Shown here: one piece after another, positions 1 through 6,681 of the stretch
Position numbering within the stretch: the first letter of the stretch is position 1
How the letters are laid out: every line of letters begins with the position of its first letter
Source of the DNA: an uncultured Butyrivibrio sp.
GTDB lineage: Bacteria; Bacillota; Clostridia; Lachnospirales; Lachnospiraceae
Direction of reading: 5' to 3'
Length of the DNA stretch: 58,167 bases
NCBI GenBank assembly: GCA_946623755.1
Contig: CAMORK010000007.1
Coordinates: forward strand, 1-58,167
Made by a program: the position numbers and the translations under genes
The notes under the pieces: generated by a model
The model's database searches: none
The model's input: the letters and a program-made list of their open reading frames with translations, nothing else
What the model was told of the DNA's origin: nothing

Positions 1-241
1 TGTCTCTTTCTTCCGGATAAACCGCCAGGTAATCGACAAGATATCTTTTCCCCTGTCTGACCAAAAAAGTGTATCCCAAAAGCCCTGCACCGTCTGATAA
101 GCCGAGGCACTCATAAATTCCATCGTCTAAAGCCTTGAGGATCATTTTGAGGGGTTTTAGTTCGTCTTTTTTGAAATCATGGACCATGTGCTCATTATAG
201 AGAGACGCAATCTGATCTTTATTAAGCTGTATCAGCTCCAT
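1..241 (-). CDS. GNAT-type acetyltransferase, N-terminal part (runs off the window)
   Basis: The first 80 codons of a gene whose 3' end lies outside the window. The start is an ATG preceded by GAGGTGA, which overlaps the stop codon of the patatin gene upstream, so the two are translationally linked. The visible protein has the alpha/beta pattern of the first half of a GNAT fold: an N-terminal helix, then strands ending in VDYLAVYPEERD, which matches the beta-4 strand just before the acetyl-CoA loop. Substrate cannot be guessed. It is the last visible member of the lipocalin-like/patatin operon. Assignment rests on half a domain, so confidence is moderate. Confidence 0.6.
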   Translation of the reverse strand, partial: MELIQLNKDQIASLYNEHMVHDFKKDELKPLKMILKALDDGIYECLGLSDGAGLLGYTFLVRQGKRYLVDYLAVYPEERD

Positions 242-245
242 GCCA

Positions 246-1151
246 TCACCTCAAATACTTGTTCAGCGCAAAAAGACTGCTCTTCGCGTCGTTGTAGCCA
301 AGCCAGTACAGATGCCCCAGTTTGTTCATGTTGCTCTCAACACGCTTGACAGTTACGTGCTCGGAAGGCGCGATAACAAAGATCCTGCCCTCCTGTTCAA
401 GCCTGTCTATCTCATCGCACTCCTTGTTGTAGTCTGTGCCCATGGCCATGAGCTTTTTTGCAAACTCGGGATTGTCCTTGTAGAAGCGCTCAGCGTAGGT
501 CTTCGAGGACTCTTTTTTCCTATAGCCTCTCTCCCTTGTCTTGATCACCACTATATTCTCATACCCCTGCTCAATCGCCCATTTGTAGGGGATATGGCAG
601 CTGCAGCCACCGTCAAGGCATCTCTGACCGTCAACGTCCACCATTGGCGACACGTAAGGCATTGACGCTGAGGCCTTAATTGCACTTAAAATATCTTTGC
701 ACTTACCCTTCTCGAAATACACGGTCTTACCGGTATCACAGTCCGTAGCCACAGCTATAAATCTCCTCTGCGGATCGTAAAACGTGGTTTCATCGAGCTT
801 TCCAAGCTTCTCATTTGGCCTGATGGCAAAATCAATATTCAAAGGGCTGTGGGCATGAAGCATGGCCTGTGCACCTATATAATCCGGGTCGTGCCTGAAC
901 TCAAGGTTACATCTGGCAGATCTCCCAATCTGGCCGGACGCATAATTAAGAGCCGCCATGGCTCCGGCACTGACGCCGATGACGCACTCAAAATTAAGGC
1001 CGTTTTCCATCAGAAAATCCATAACTCCCTGATTGTACATACCTCTGAATGCACCGCCCTCGACAACAAGACAGCCCTTGGTAAGCTGTCCTCTGGCGTG
1101 TCCTGTCGGTATTTTATCCAAATCTTTGTATACGTTTCGTCCGTGACTCAT
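246..1151 (-). CDS. Patatin-like phospholipase (YjjU/RssA type)
   Basis: 301-residue patatin-family lipid acyl hydrolase, probably cytoplasmic because no signal or membrane segment is visible. The oxyanion-hole glycines are in EGGAFRG (residues 31-37), the nucleophile is Ser61 in GVSAG (59-63), and the catalytic Asp is in DGG (180-182), so the Ser-Asp dyad is complete. Length and layout fit the bacterial YjjU group. The start codon lies six bases after the stop of the tocopherol-cyclase-like gene, and its GGAG ribosome site is inside that gene's last codons. Neighbours suggest a role in turnover or remodelling of membrane or storage lipids. The family is clear; the lipid substrate is not known. 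Confidence 0.9.
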   Translation of the reverse strand: MSHGRNVYKDLDKIPTGHARGQLTKGCLVVEGGAFRGMYNQGVMDFLMENGLNFECVIGVSAGAMAALNYASGQIGRSARCNLEFRHDPDYIGAQAMLHAHSPLNIDFAIRPNEKLGKLDETTFYDPQRRFIAVATDCDTGKTVYFEKGKCKDILSAIKASASMPYVSPMVDVDGQRCLDGGCSCHIPYKWAIEQGYENIVVIKTRERGYRKKESSKTYAERFYKDNPEFAKKLMAMGTDYNKECDEIDRLEQEGRIFVIAPSEHVTVKRVESNMNKLGHLYWLGYNDAKSSLFALNKYLR

Positions 1152-1157
1152 ACTGAC

Positions 1158-2303
1158 TTAATCTCCGTATTCTCCGTACTCGCAGCCAATGTGGGTTGCT
1201 TCCACTTCGTCTACAAGTACTGTCTCATCGCCCTTCTTGTCATAGAGCTTTATTGTCCCCCAGCCATTTCCTCCGTTCCAAAGATGGTTGTGGTTCTTTT
1301 GCCCGTCAGGGGACTCGTAGTTTATAAAGAGCATATCCTTCTTAAGGCAGTGGACCTCAGTTTCCATCACTGCCTTGATATTTTCCTGCCTTACATGCCA
1401 GATGACTTCATCCTCTTTTTCCTCGAAGCTAAACTCAGTCTTCACGCGCAGGTGGAGCTTTGAGAAATTGAAGTCATACTCTTTTCCCTCGTAATAGAAC
1501 ACGCCCAGCAGCCTTCTGTCCAGCGGCACAAAATAGATCTTCGGCCTTCCACCTCCGATATCGAATACGCTGTTCTTTAGCTGTTTTCCGGTCTTTTTGC
1601 TGACCAGACAGTTTGAGGAAAGCCATACCCAGGGGCTTGTGAAATCTCTTCCCCAGTTTTTATCGGCATATCCATAGCTCTTTTCCGGTGTAACTATGTA
1701 CTTCCTTCCGTTGAACGTGATCGTTCCGCCATATGCGCTCTTCATGCCCTCTGCGTGCCAGTACATGGCGAAGGCCTCCGCATCCCTCAGTGGCTTACTT
1801 GCGCCGTAGCCTACATTGAAAGCGATCTGTTTGTCTATTACCAGGTCAAAAGAGATCTCGCCTGCATCGCTCATTCTCTCAGGAAAGGCAGCTGCAGCCT
1901 CTTTTGAAATTGAAATATGCCCTTTCAGGGCGGACTCGGACGCCAGGCAGTCGTCTGCTGTTATCTTATACGGCGCACTACCGTGAATCTTGACGTCTTT
2001 CAGGGAAAAAAATCTGTGAAGCTGACAAGCGTCTTCGCCCCAGGTTCCGGCTTTTACCATCAGATACGACGGGCGTTTTCCCTCTTTTTTATTCTTGGGG
2101 AGCTGCCCCAGCACGGGATCATCCTCCGCAAGCGCAGGATTACAGATGAAGAACTCGATGAAGAAAGGCTTATCCTCTCCTGTCAGCGCATCCTGCGCAG
2201 TGAATGAATGCCACCACCAGTCATATCCCTGATGCGCCAGCGGTCCATGAAGCATAAATGCATCTCTTCTCTTGCTGTGTATGTTGAATCTGTCAATTGC
2301 CAT
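1158..2303 (-). CDS. Tocopherol-cyclase-like / AttH-CrtC-like beta-barrel protein
   Basis: About 381 residues with no signal peptide. The segment at about 210-227 (YADKNWGRDF then SPWVWLSS) matches the conserved core of the tocopherol cyclase-like family, where a KNWG motif precedes a Trp-rich strand. Related proteins (AttH, CrtC) form a double lipocalin barrel that binds lipids or isoprenoids. Bacteria like this make no tocopherol, so this is more likely a lipid-binding or lipid-hydrating protein; that is inference. An upstream in-frame GTG exists, but AGGG sits about nine bases before the ATG at 2303, so that start is preferred. It is followed directly by the patatin gene. A terminator-like hairpin separates it from the SCP2 gene. 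Confidence 0.7.
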   Translation of the reverse strand: MAIDRFNIHSKRRDAFMLHGPLAHQGYDWWWHSFTAQDALTGEDKPFFIEFFICNPALAEDDPVLGQLPKNKKEGKRPSYLMVKAGTWGEDACQLHRFFSLKDVKIHGSAPYKITADDCLASESALKGHISISKEAAAAFPERMSDAGEISFDLVIDKQIAFNVGYGASKPLRDAEAFAMYWHAEGMKSAYGGTITFNGRKYIVTPEKSYGYADKNWGRDFTSPWVWLSSNCLVSKKTGKQLKNSVFDIGGGRPKIYFVPLDRRLLGVFYYEGKEYDFNFSKLHLRVKTEFSFEEKEDEVIWHVRQENIKAVMETEVHCLKKDMLFINYESPDGQKNHNHLWNGGNGWGTIKLYDKKGDETVLVDEVEATHIGCEYGEYGD

Positions 2304-2323
2304 AATACGTACCCTCACTTATG

Positions 2324-2364
2324 AAAACACACATTGGAACTATGTCGTTTTTGTCCAATGTGTG
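2324..2364 (-). terminator. Rho-independent terminator after the SCP2 gene
   Basis: Read on the minus strand, an 11-base-pair stem (CACACATTGGA with TCCAATGTGTG, loop about 15 bases) is followed by TTTTCATAA. It sits between the SCP2 stop and the start of the tocopherol-cyclase-like gene. It should end the SCP2 transcript or leave only partial read-through. I see no strong separate promoter for the downstream gene in the short remaining gap. Confidence 0.75.
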
Positions 2365-2380
2365 CAAATATTTCAACTAT

Positions 2381-2701
2381 TTATTTCTTGAGAAGCTTAG
2401 AGAACTCCAAAGCCTTACCAACATCTCCGTCTACCTTCAGCTTACCGATCGTGAATGCTGCGACAGGATCAAGCTTGCCACTAATCAGCTTGTTGAAATC
2501 ATCGGATTTCATGGTAATCGCACAATTTCTGTCGTGATAGTCATAAGGCTCTACGTTTACTTTGTGGTCCTTGACCTCAACATAGAAGACTCCGGGATCA
2601 CAGTCTGTGAGGTTGATCTGAACCGCAAGGAAATCTACACCCGATACATCGGCGGTTTCAGCCATTTTCCTGACTTTGGATAATACAGTTTCGAATTTCA
2701 T
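2381..2701 (-). CDS. SCP2 sterol-binding-domain protein
   Basis: Small (106 residue) single-domain protein with the SCP2 pattern: an alternating strand region with a VNVEPYDYHDRNC segment, then a helix of the SDDFNKLISGKLDP type, and a glycine-containing turn before the KLKVDGD strand. SCP2 domains bind fatty acyl chains, sterol-like lipids or acyl-CoA in a hydrophobic tunnel. AGGAGG nine bases upstream of the ATG at 2701 fixes the start; an upstream in-frame codon would add 14 unlikely residues. It has its own extended -10 promoter and a terminator, so it is probably monocistronic. The repeat array lies immediately upstream of that promoter. Confidence 0.85.
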   Translation of the reverse strand: MKFETVLSKVRKMAETADVSGVDFLAVQINLTDCDPGVFYVEVKDHKVNVEPYDYHDRNCAITMKSDDFNKLISGKLDPVAAFTIGKLKVDGDVGKALEFSKLLKK

Positions 2702-2775
2702 TTGCACAATCCTCCTTTGTCTGCCAGTGTGATGCGCTCCCAACTGCGCTAATGCCCCAACTCATGATTATTTAT

Positions 2776-2784
2776 ATTATAGCA
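2776..2784 (-). promoter_or_regulatory. Extended -10 promoter of the SCP2 gene
   Basis: On the minus strand TGCTATAAT gives a consensus extended -10 element (TGn plus TATAAT). No good -35 hexamer is seen 16-18 bases upstream, which is common for extended -10 promoters. The repeat array begins about 27 bases further upstream. Confidence 0.6.
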
Positions 2785-2810
2785 CTAAAACGTGCGTTGC
2801 TATTAAATCA

Positions 2811-3205
2811 TTCTCCATATACAGGCAAAACTGCCCTCTGGTGGTAGAAAAACTCGGTCCAAAAGCTTTGTTGCTCAAATTTTCTACATATACGCTAAAA
2901 AGTGTCCTGTGGGCGTAGAAAATATCTGGGCCTAAAATCTTTGTTCCTCATATTTTCTACCTATATTCTAAAAAGTGCCCTGTGGGCGTAGAATTTGCTA
3001 AATCTAACTTTTTCATTTTCTCTCTATATCATAAAAAGTGCCCCGTGGGCGTAGAAAATCAGGTAAACAAAAAACTAAGGTCTAAATTCTTTCTACATAT
3101 ATTCGCAAAAGTGCCCTCTGGGCGTAGAAAATCAGGCTGTCAAGATTTCGGACTCCTATATCTTTCTCTATATATGACAAAAAGTAACCTGTGGGCGTAG
3201 AAAAC
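2811..3205. repeat. Array of six ~42-bp degenerate repeats with palindromic ends
   Basis: Six direct repeats start near 2811, 2881, 2954, 3017, 3090 and 3163. The best copies (2, 3, 5) begin TTTCTAC and end GTAGAAA, forming an inverted repeat, and contain a second small palindrome GCCC-TGT-GGGC next to the right arm. The most conserved part is AAAAGTGCCCTGTGGGCGTAG. Start-to-start distances are 70, 73, 63, 73 and 73 bases; most differ by about one helical turn, so the copies would lie on the same face of DNA. Spacers (about 22-37 bases) are dissimilar. No cas genes are near. The array fills the gap between a GNAT gene and the SCP2 promoter. No coding potential is supported here. Function unknown. 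Confidence 0.85.
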
Positions 3206-3240
3206 AATCGAATCAAGCCTTGCGCAGGCTTAGTGCAGCC

Positions 3241-3978
3241 TCAATTAGTGATCTTATCAGTCACAAGCTCAGCCCATGCAGGAATAAAGCCGGCTCCAAG
3301 CGCAACCTTTTGTGAAGCAATGTGCCCCATGGATGTTCCATAGTATGGAAGATGTCCACTTTGAAGAATATCATTCTTAAGAAGCGAAACCAGTATCTTA
3401 CCGATTCCCAGCCTTCTTCCAGCAGGCTCGACATTTATGCCAATCTGCCACATGAGTGGACTGTCAAGACTTGCTCCGGCCATTCCAAGAATGACTCCAT
3501 CCTTGATTGCTGCAACGCCGATAATATCAGGCGCTGTTTCGCAGAAGGTGAAAGCCTCACAGAATCTGTCATCTCCTTTGAACTGCTCTATCTCTTTTCC
3601 TCTATACCACTTAATATCGTAGCCTTTATTATCGACTTCAGAGACAGTCTCAGAAATATAGAATGGATGAGCCATACCAATCTGATATCCGTCCTGTGCA
3701 AAGCGCTCATTAAGCTTACGCATGTTCTTAACTTCTAGAAACCACTCCGAACCCGTATCGGAATAGTTCTCCCTGCACCACTCTACGATGTCTTTTCTCC
3801 CCGTGAAAAGAATCTTTCCATTAACTAAAACAAGCTTAAGATAGCAGTCCTCTTTTTCATGATATCTGCGCCTGCCATCAATAAAACTGTACTCAGTAAA
3901 ATGATTCCGCCCATCACACACTTCTTCCGGGCTACAGCAATAATCTATTGCAAGCTGTCTGCATAATATGTCATTCAT
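3241..3978 (-). CDS. GNAT family N-acetyltransferase with N-terminal extension
   Basis: 245 residues. The C-terminal half is a GNAT domain: the strand WQIGINVEP is followed by the acetyl-CoA pyrophosphate loop RRLGIG (188-193) and a helix, then a final strand after an Asn/Ser-rich turn. The first ~120 residues are less typical and probably hold a substrate-specific subdomain. It follows the PAP2/acyltransferase-fusion gene by about 20 bases and is likely the last gene of that operon. AGG lies about 11 bases before the ATG, a weak but usable ribosome site. Substrate unknown. The repeat array starts just after its stop codon. Confidence 0.75.
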   Translation of the reverse strand: MNDILCRQLAIDYCCSPEEVCDGRNHFTEYSFIDGRRRYHEKEDCYLKLVLVNGKILFTGRKDIVEWCRENYSDTGSEWFLEVKNMRKLNERFAQDGYQIGMAHPFYISETVSEVDNKGYDIKWYRGKEIEQFKGDDRFCEAFTFCETAPDIIGVAAIKDGVILGMAGASLDSPLMWQIGINVEPAGRRLGIGKILVSLLKNDILQSGHLPYYGTSMGHIASQKVALGAGFIPAWAELVTDKITN

Positions 3979-3998
3979 TTCTTAGCCGCCTCATCATT

Positions 3999-5504
3999 TC
4001 ATAACTCTTCCGGAAGAGTCTTCTCCATGAGTCTGGGATTCTCTATGAGCATTTTTACCATCTTCATGGACCTTGCGTAATAAAATCCATCTGATATTCT
4101 CTCGTCTATTGTAAAGGCGAGATCGAGTTCTCTTTTGGTTGTAACGGTTCCGTCCTGATTGAGATATGTTCTGTTCTTCTTGGTTCCGACGATCACAAAT
4201 ATGGAGTTGGTTCCCCAGTTCATAAGATGATGATATCCGATATCCATTCCCAAAGAGCCTAAATTGGTAAGAACCACTGAGCACTGATAAGGGTCTGTGG
4301 CGATGACGGATTGCGGCATCCATCCGTGCTTGTCCAAAAATCTTGCAACAGCCCCAATAAAGTGCTTAAAGGGGAGCTTTTTTATGAAATTCATCGCTTC
4401 GGTAGATTCATCGTTCTGGGTTTTGCAGAAGGCAATCTGCTCTCTGACTTTTCGGCTAATACTCTCAAGGTTGTCCGTATCATCTGCTACAATTCGTGCA
4501 AGAGTCTCATCGCCTTCATCTTTGAATTCTTTTTTTACTGTGAAGGCTGCCGTGATATTATTTCGCTGATACATGGTCTGATTGGCTATGAATCGGTTCA
4601 TCTGCGGTCTCAGCCTTAACATTTTCAATGCAGCTGCGATCACAACGTCAAAAATCGCTATTCTGTTATCCGGATGACTCTTATTGTACTCACGGATGTA
4701 CTCCTCAGTTCCGGAAATATCTACCGCAAGCTTCATATATGCTTCATTATCGCATCTGTTCGGATACATGAGAGGCATTATATAATGCATTGCATCAATA
4801 TCTCTGAGCTGAGCCCCGTCTCGCCTGTCTCCTATTTTCCTATTTCCCAATTTTATATCCTTTCCAAATAATAACAGTTCAAGAAAAAGATACATCACAA
4901 GCGCTGCCCATACATCAGTATAGGAATGCTGCTTAACAAAGCATACGGAAATACAGATCATAAATCCCCAGCAGGTGATCAGTATCTTTTTCCAGATCTT
5001 AACATTACCGGTAGTCAGCCACGCAGATAAGACCGCAAGTGTGTATCCCACATGCAGGGACGGACATACGCCCGTAGGTGTATCTGCGGAATATATGATT
5101 CCCAAAAGCCACGTACAGAAGTTGTCATGTTCAAAGCTTGCCGGTCGAAGAAATTGAACAGATGGCCACGCAATATATGTAATAACGGCAATTATCTGCA
5201 TGCCTATCACTATTTTCTGGGCCCTGACAAAACTCTTTATGTCGTACAATACAAACGCCAGTAGCGACCACACCATGAACAGATACCAGGAAACATAAAA
5301 CAGCACGAAGTACTCATTAAAAGGTATCAGATCGTCTACAACGCTGTGGACGACATGGCACTTGCTCTCCGGAATGAGTCTCTCGGTAACAAAGTACATA
5401 AAAAAATACACGACCCATCCCAAAAGTAACAGCAGGTGTCTGTATTCCTTACTTGTTATATTTGATAATCTCAGCTTTCTATAATCAACAACAGGTTTCT
5501 TCAT
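3999..5504 (-). CDS. PAP2-type membrane phosphatase fused to an E2/CAT-like acyltransferase domain
   Basis: 501 residues in two parts. Residues ~20-215 form about six membrane helices with the PAP2 signature: CPSLH (147-151) and KQHSYTD (191-197) hold the two active-site histidines, as in PAP2/inositolphosphotransferase-like lipid enzymes. Residues ~235-501 resemble the catalytic domain of 2-oxoacid dehydrogenase E2 or chloramphenicol acetyltransferase, ending in DERISDG (467-473). In active E2 and CAT enzymes this motif is HxxxDG; here the His is Glu, so classical acyl transfer is doubtful. The start overlaps the PlsC stop (TAATG), so the two are co-translated. Likely acts on membrane lipids; what the C-terminal domain binds is unknown. 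Confidence 0.75.
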   Translation of the reverse strand: MKKPVVDYRKLRLSNITSKEYRHLLLLLGWVVYFFMYFVTERLIPESKCHVVHSVVDDLIPFNEYFVLFYVSWYLFMVWSLLAFVLYDIKSFVRAQKIVIGMQIIAVITYIAWPSVQFLRPASFEHDNFCTWLLGIIYSADTPTGVCPSLHVGYTLAVLSAWLTTGNVKIWKKILITCWGFMICISVCFVKQHSYTDVWAALVMYLFLELLLFGKDIKLGNRKIGDRRDGAQLRDIDAMHYIMPLMYPNRCDNEAYMKLAVDISGTEEYIREYNKSHPDNRIAIFDVVIAAALKMLRLRPQMNRFIANQTMYQRNNITAAFTVKKEFKDEGDETLARIVADDTDNLESISRKVREQIAFCKTQNDESTEAMNFIKKLPFKHFIGAVARFLDKHGWMPQSVIATDPYQCSVVLTNLGSLGMDIGYHHLMNWGTNSIFVIVGTKKNRTYLNQDGTVTTKRELDLAFTIDERISDGFYYARSMKMVKMLIENPRLMEKTLPEEL

Positions 5505-6238
5505 TACATTCTTTCATTATACGGATAATTCTTTTTTGAAACATTGGGATAAGGTACCACTCGATGTCTCGGCATATCATAAGCAATTTCGGAAATGGAA
5601 TCCTGAAGGTACGTACAAATTCTGTCAGCTTCCTGCCCCATCGGCAGTTCCGGCGAATACATGATGGGTTTTCCGAAAACGAGCTTTCTCAGCTCAGGAC
5701 AGACATACATGGGAACAAACGGGACAATTTTTCCGTTCTTTCTGTAATAATACTTGGCCACGTGTACAAATCCCCTCTGAAACTCATGGACGATATTATT
5801 ATGCTCCGTGTAATCCTCAGGAAAAATAACCACTTTGGCGTTATCCTCAAGTTTGTCACACGAAATCTGAAAGGTCTTCATAACACGCTTGTCGCGATAA
5901 ACCGGTATAGTATAAGCATTGGTAAAGACTATCTCTGCGAGCGGGGGAATAATGTATGAGAACAGTCTGAAAAAAGGTCGTATCAGTGCCGGTTTCCCGG
6001 ACCAAAAATCGCTGTATGCATAGTCAGCAACTTTTTCTTTTTCCATCATTTCCGAAATGCACCAGGTATAATGCTTGCCGGGAAAGTAAAGCTCAGCAGC
6101 CAGAGGCCCAAAGGCCTGAGAATGATTGCCCACTACAACAGCCGGGCCATCAGGCAGATTGTCTATCCCCTCAACATTATATACAGGCATCACCCATGAC
6201 ACCACTTTTCTTATCAGACGATAAATAAACCTTTTCAA
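5504..6238 (-). CDS. PlsC-like 1-acyl-glycerol-3-phosphate acyltransferase family protein
   Basis: 244 residues from a TTG start. The PlsC pattern is present: NHSQ...GP (from residue 38) takes the place of the usual NHxxxxD, and FPED (139-142) matches the FPEG block. The NHxQxxGP variant is, to my knowledge, typical of a Lachnospiraceae branch of the superfamily, so it need not mean loss of activity. Start choice: GGAGG lies six bases before TTG at 6238, and a promoter (TTGGCG-18-TATACT) lies just upstream. An in-frame ATG at 6469 would give 321 residues, but it has no ribosome site and would overlap an opposite-strand coding remnant. Probably the first gene of the operon with the PAP2 fusion. 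Confidence 0.75.
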   Translation of the reverse strand: MKRFIYRLIRKVVSWVMPVYNVEGIDNLPDGPAVVVGNHSQAFGPLAAELYFPGKHYTWCISEMMEKEKVADYAYSDFWSGKPALIRPFFRLFSYIIPPLAEIVFTNAYTIPVYRDKRVMKTFQISCDKLEDNAKVVIFPEDYTEHNNIVHEFQRGFVHVAKYYYRKNGKIVPFVPMYVCPELRKLVFGKPIMYSPELPMGQEADRICTYLQDSISEIAYDMPRHRVVPYPNVSKKNYPYNERM

Positions 6239-6277
6239 CACTTTCCTCCGTGACAGATTTTTTCCATCCAAGGTAAC

Positions 6278-6307
6278 AGTATATATCTTTTTTTCATTTA
6301 TCGCCAA
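6278..6307 (-). promoter_or_regulatory. Promoter of the plsC-like/PAP2-fusion/GNAT operon
   Basis: Minus strand TTGGCG (6302-6307), 18-base spacer, TATACT (6278-6283). The predicted start of transcription falls near 6271, leaving a ~33-base leader that carries the GGAGG used for the TTG start at 6238. This supports the short form of the PlsC protein. Confidence 0.55.
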
Positions 6308-6323
6308 TATAAAAGCTAAATAA

Positions 6324-6647
6324 AATGGATCTCTGCGGTGGCTGAGCATATACTTGCGTGATTTAATCATAAAAGAAAACGAATTGATCGATCCATCGAT
6401 GTATCCGGAAGAGCAGCGCAGTCTGGTTGAGGATTCTAATTCACGCATCAGACGTTTGACCGGCATCATTACCGGAATCGGAAAAGAATATCATACAATC
6501 TGGGTCATCAATTCCAATACCAGGAAGATGTATCTGTACCGCTCCACCGGAGAAAGTACAAATCGTTATGCGGTAGAACTGGGATTTCGTTTAGGCGGTG
6601 TATATGAGAGCAAAAAAGCAAGTGGAAGTGCGTTAAACTTCAGGTAA
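6324..6647 (+). pseudogene. Remnant of a sensory/GGDEF-type protein fragment
   Basis: A plus-strand reading frame open from 6324 (just after an in-frame stop) to 6647. It encodes convincing protein-like sequence, including TIWVINSNTRKMYLYRSTGE, which resembles sensory segments that precede GGDEF domains in Lachnospiraceae signalling proteins. There is no good start or ribosome site: the best candidates are TTG at 6354 or an internal ATG. The frame ends after about 100 residues without any catalytic domain. I read it as the scar of a decayed gene, partly overlapping the opposite-strand plsC promoter region. A short functional protein cannot be excluded. Confidence 0.35.
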
Positions 6648-6648
6648 G

Positions 6649-6681
6649 ACAGGGGTATTTATTACTTTACCCCTGTTCTTT
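6649..6681. terminator. Bidirectional terminator hairpin at the lon 3' end
   Basis: ACAGGGGTA (6649-6657) pairs with TACCCCTGT (6668-6676), loop ten bases. On the plus strand it is followed by TCTTTC. The left arm and loop follow the lon stop codon on the minus strand and the right arm overlaps lon's last codons. The T-tract is poor in both directions, so efficiency is uncertain. Confidence 0.5.

Noticed and set aside
2811-3205. CRISPR array
   Set aside because: Repeats are degenerate along their length, spacers vary widely in size, the period varies by about one helical turn, and no cas genes are near.
6239-6469. 77-residue N-terminal extension of the PlsC-like protein
   Set aside because: No ribosome site at the upstream ATGs, a promoter lies inside the segment, and the opposite strand encodes more protein-like sequence. 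TTG at 6238 has GGAGG and gives the usual family length.
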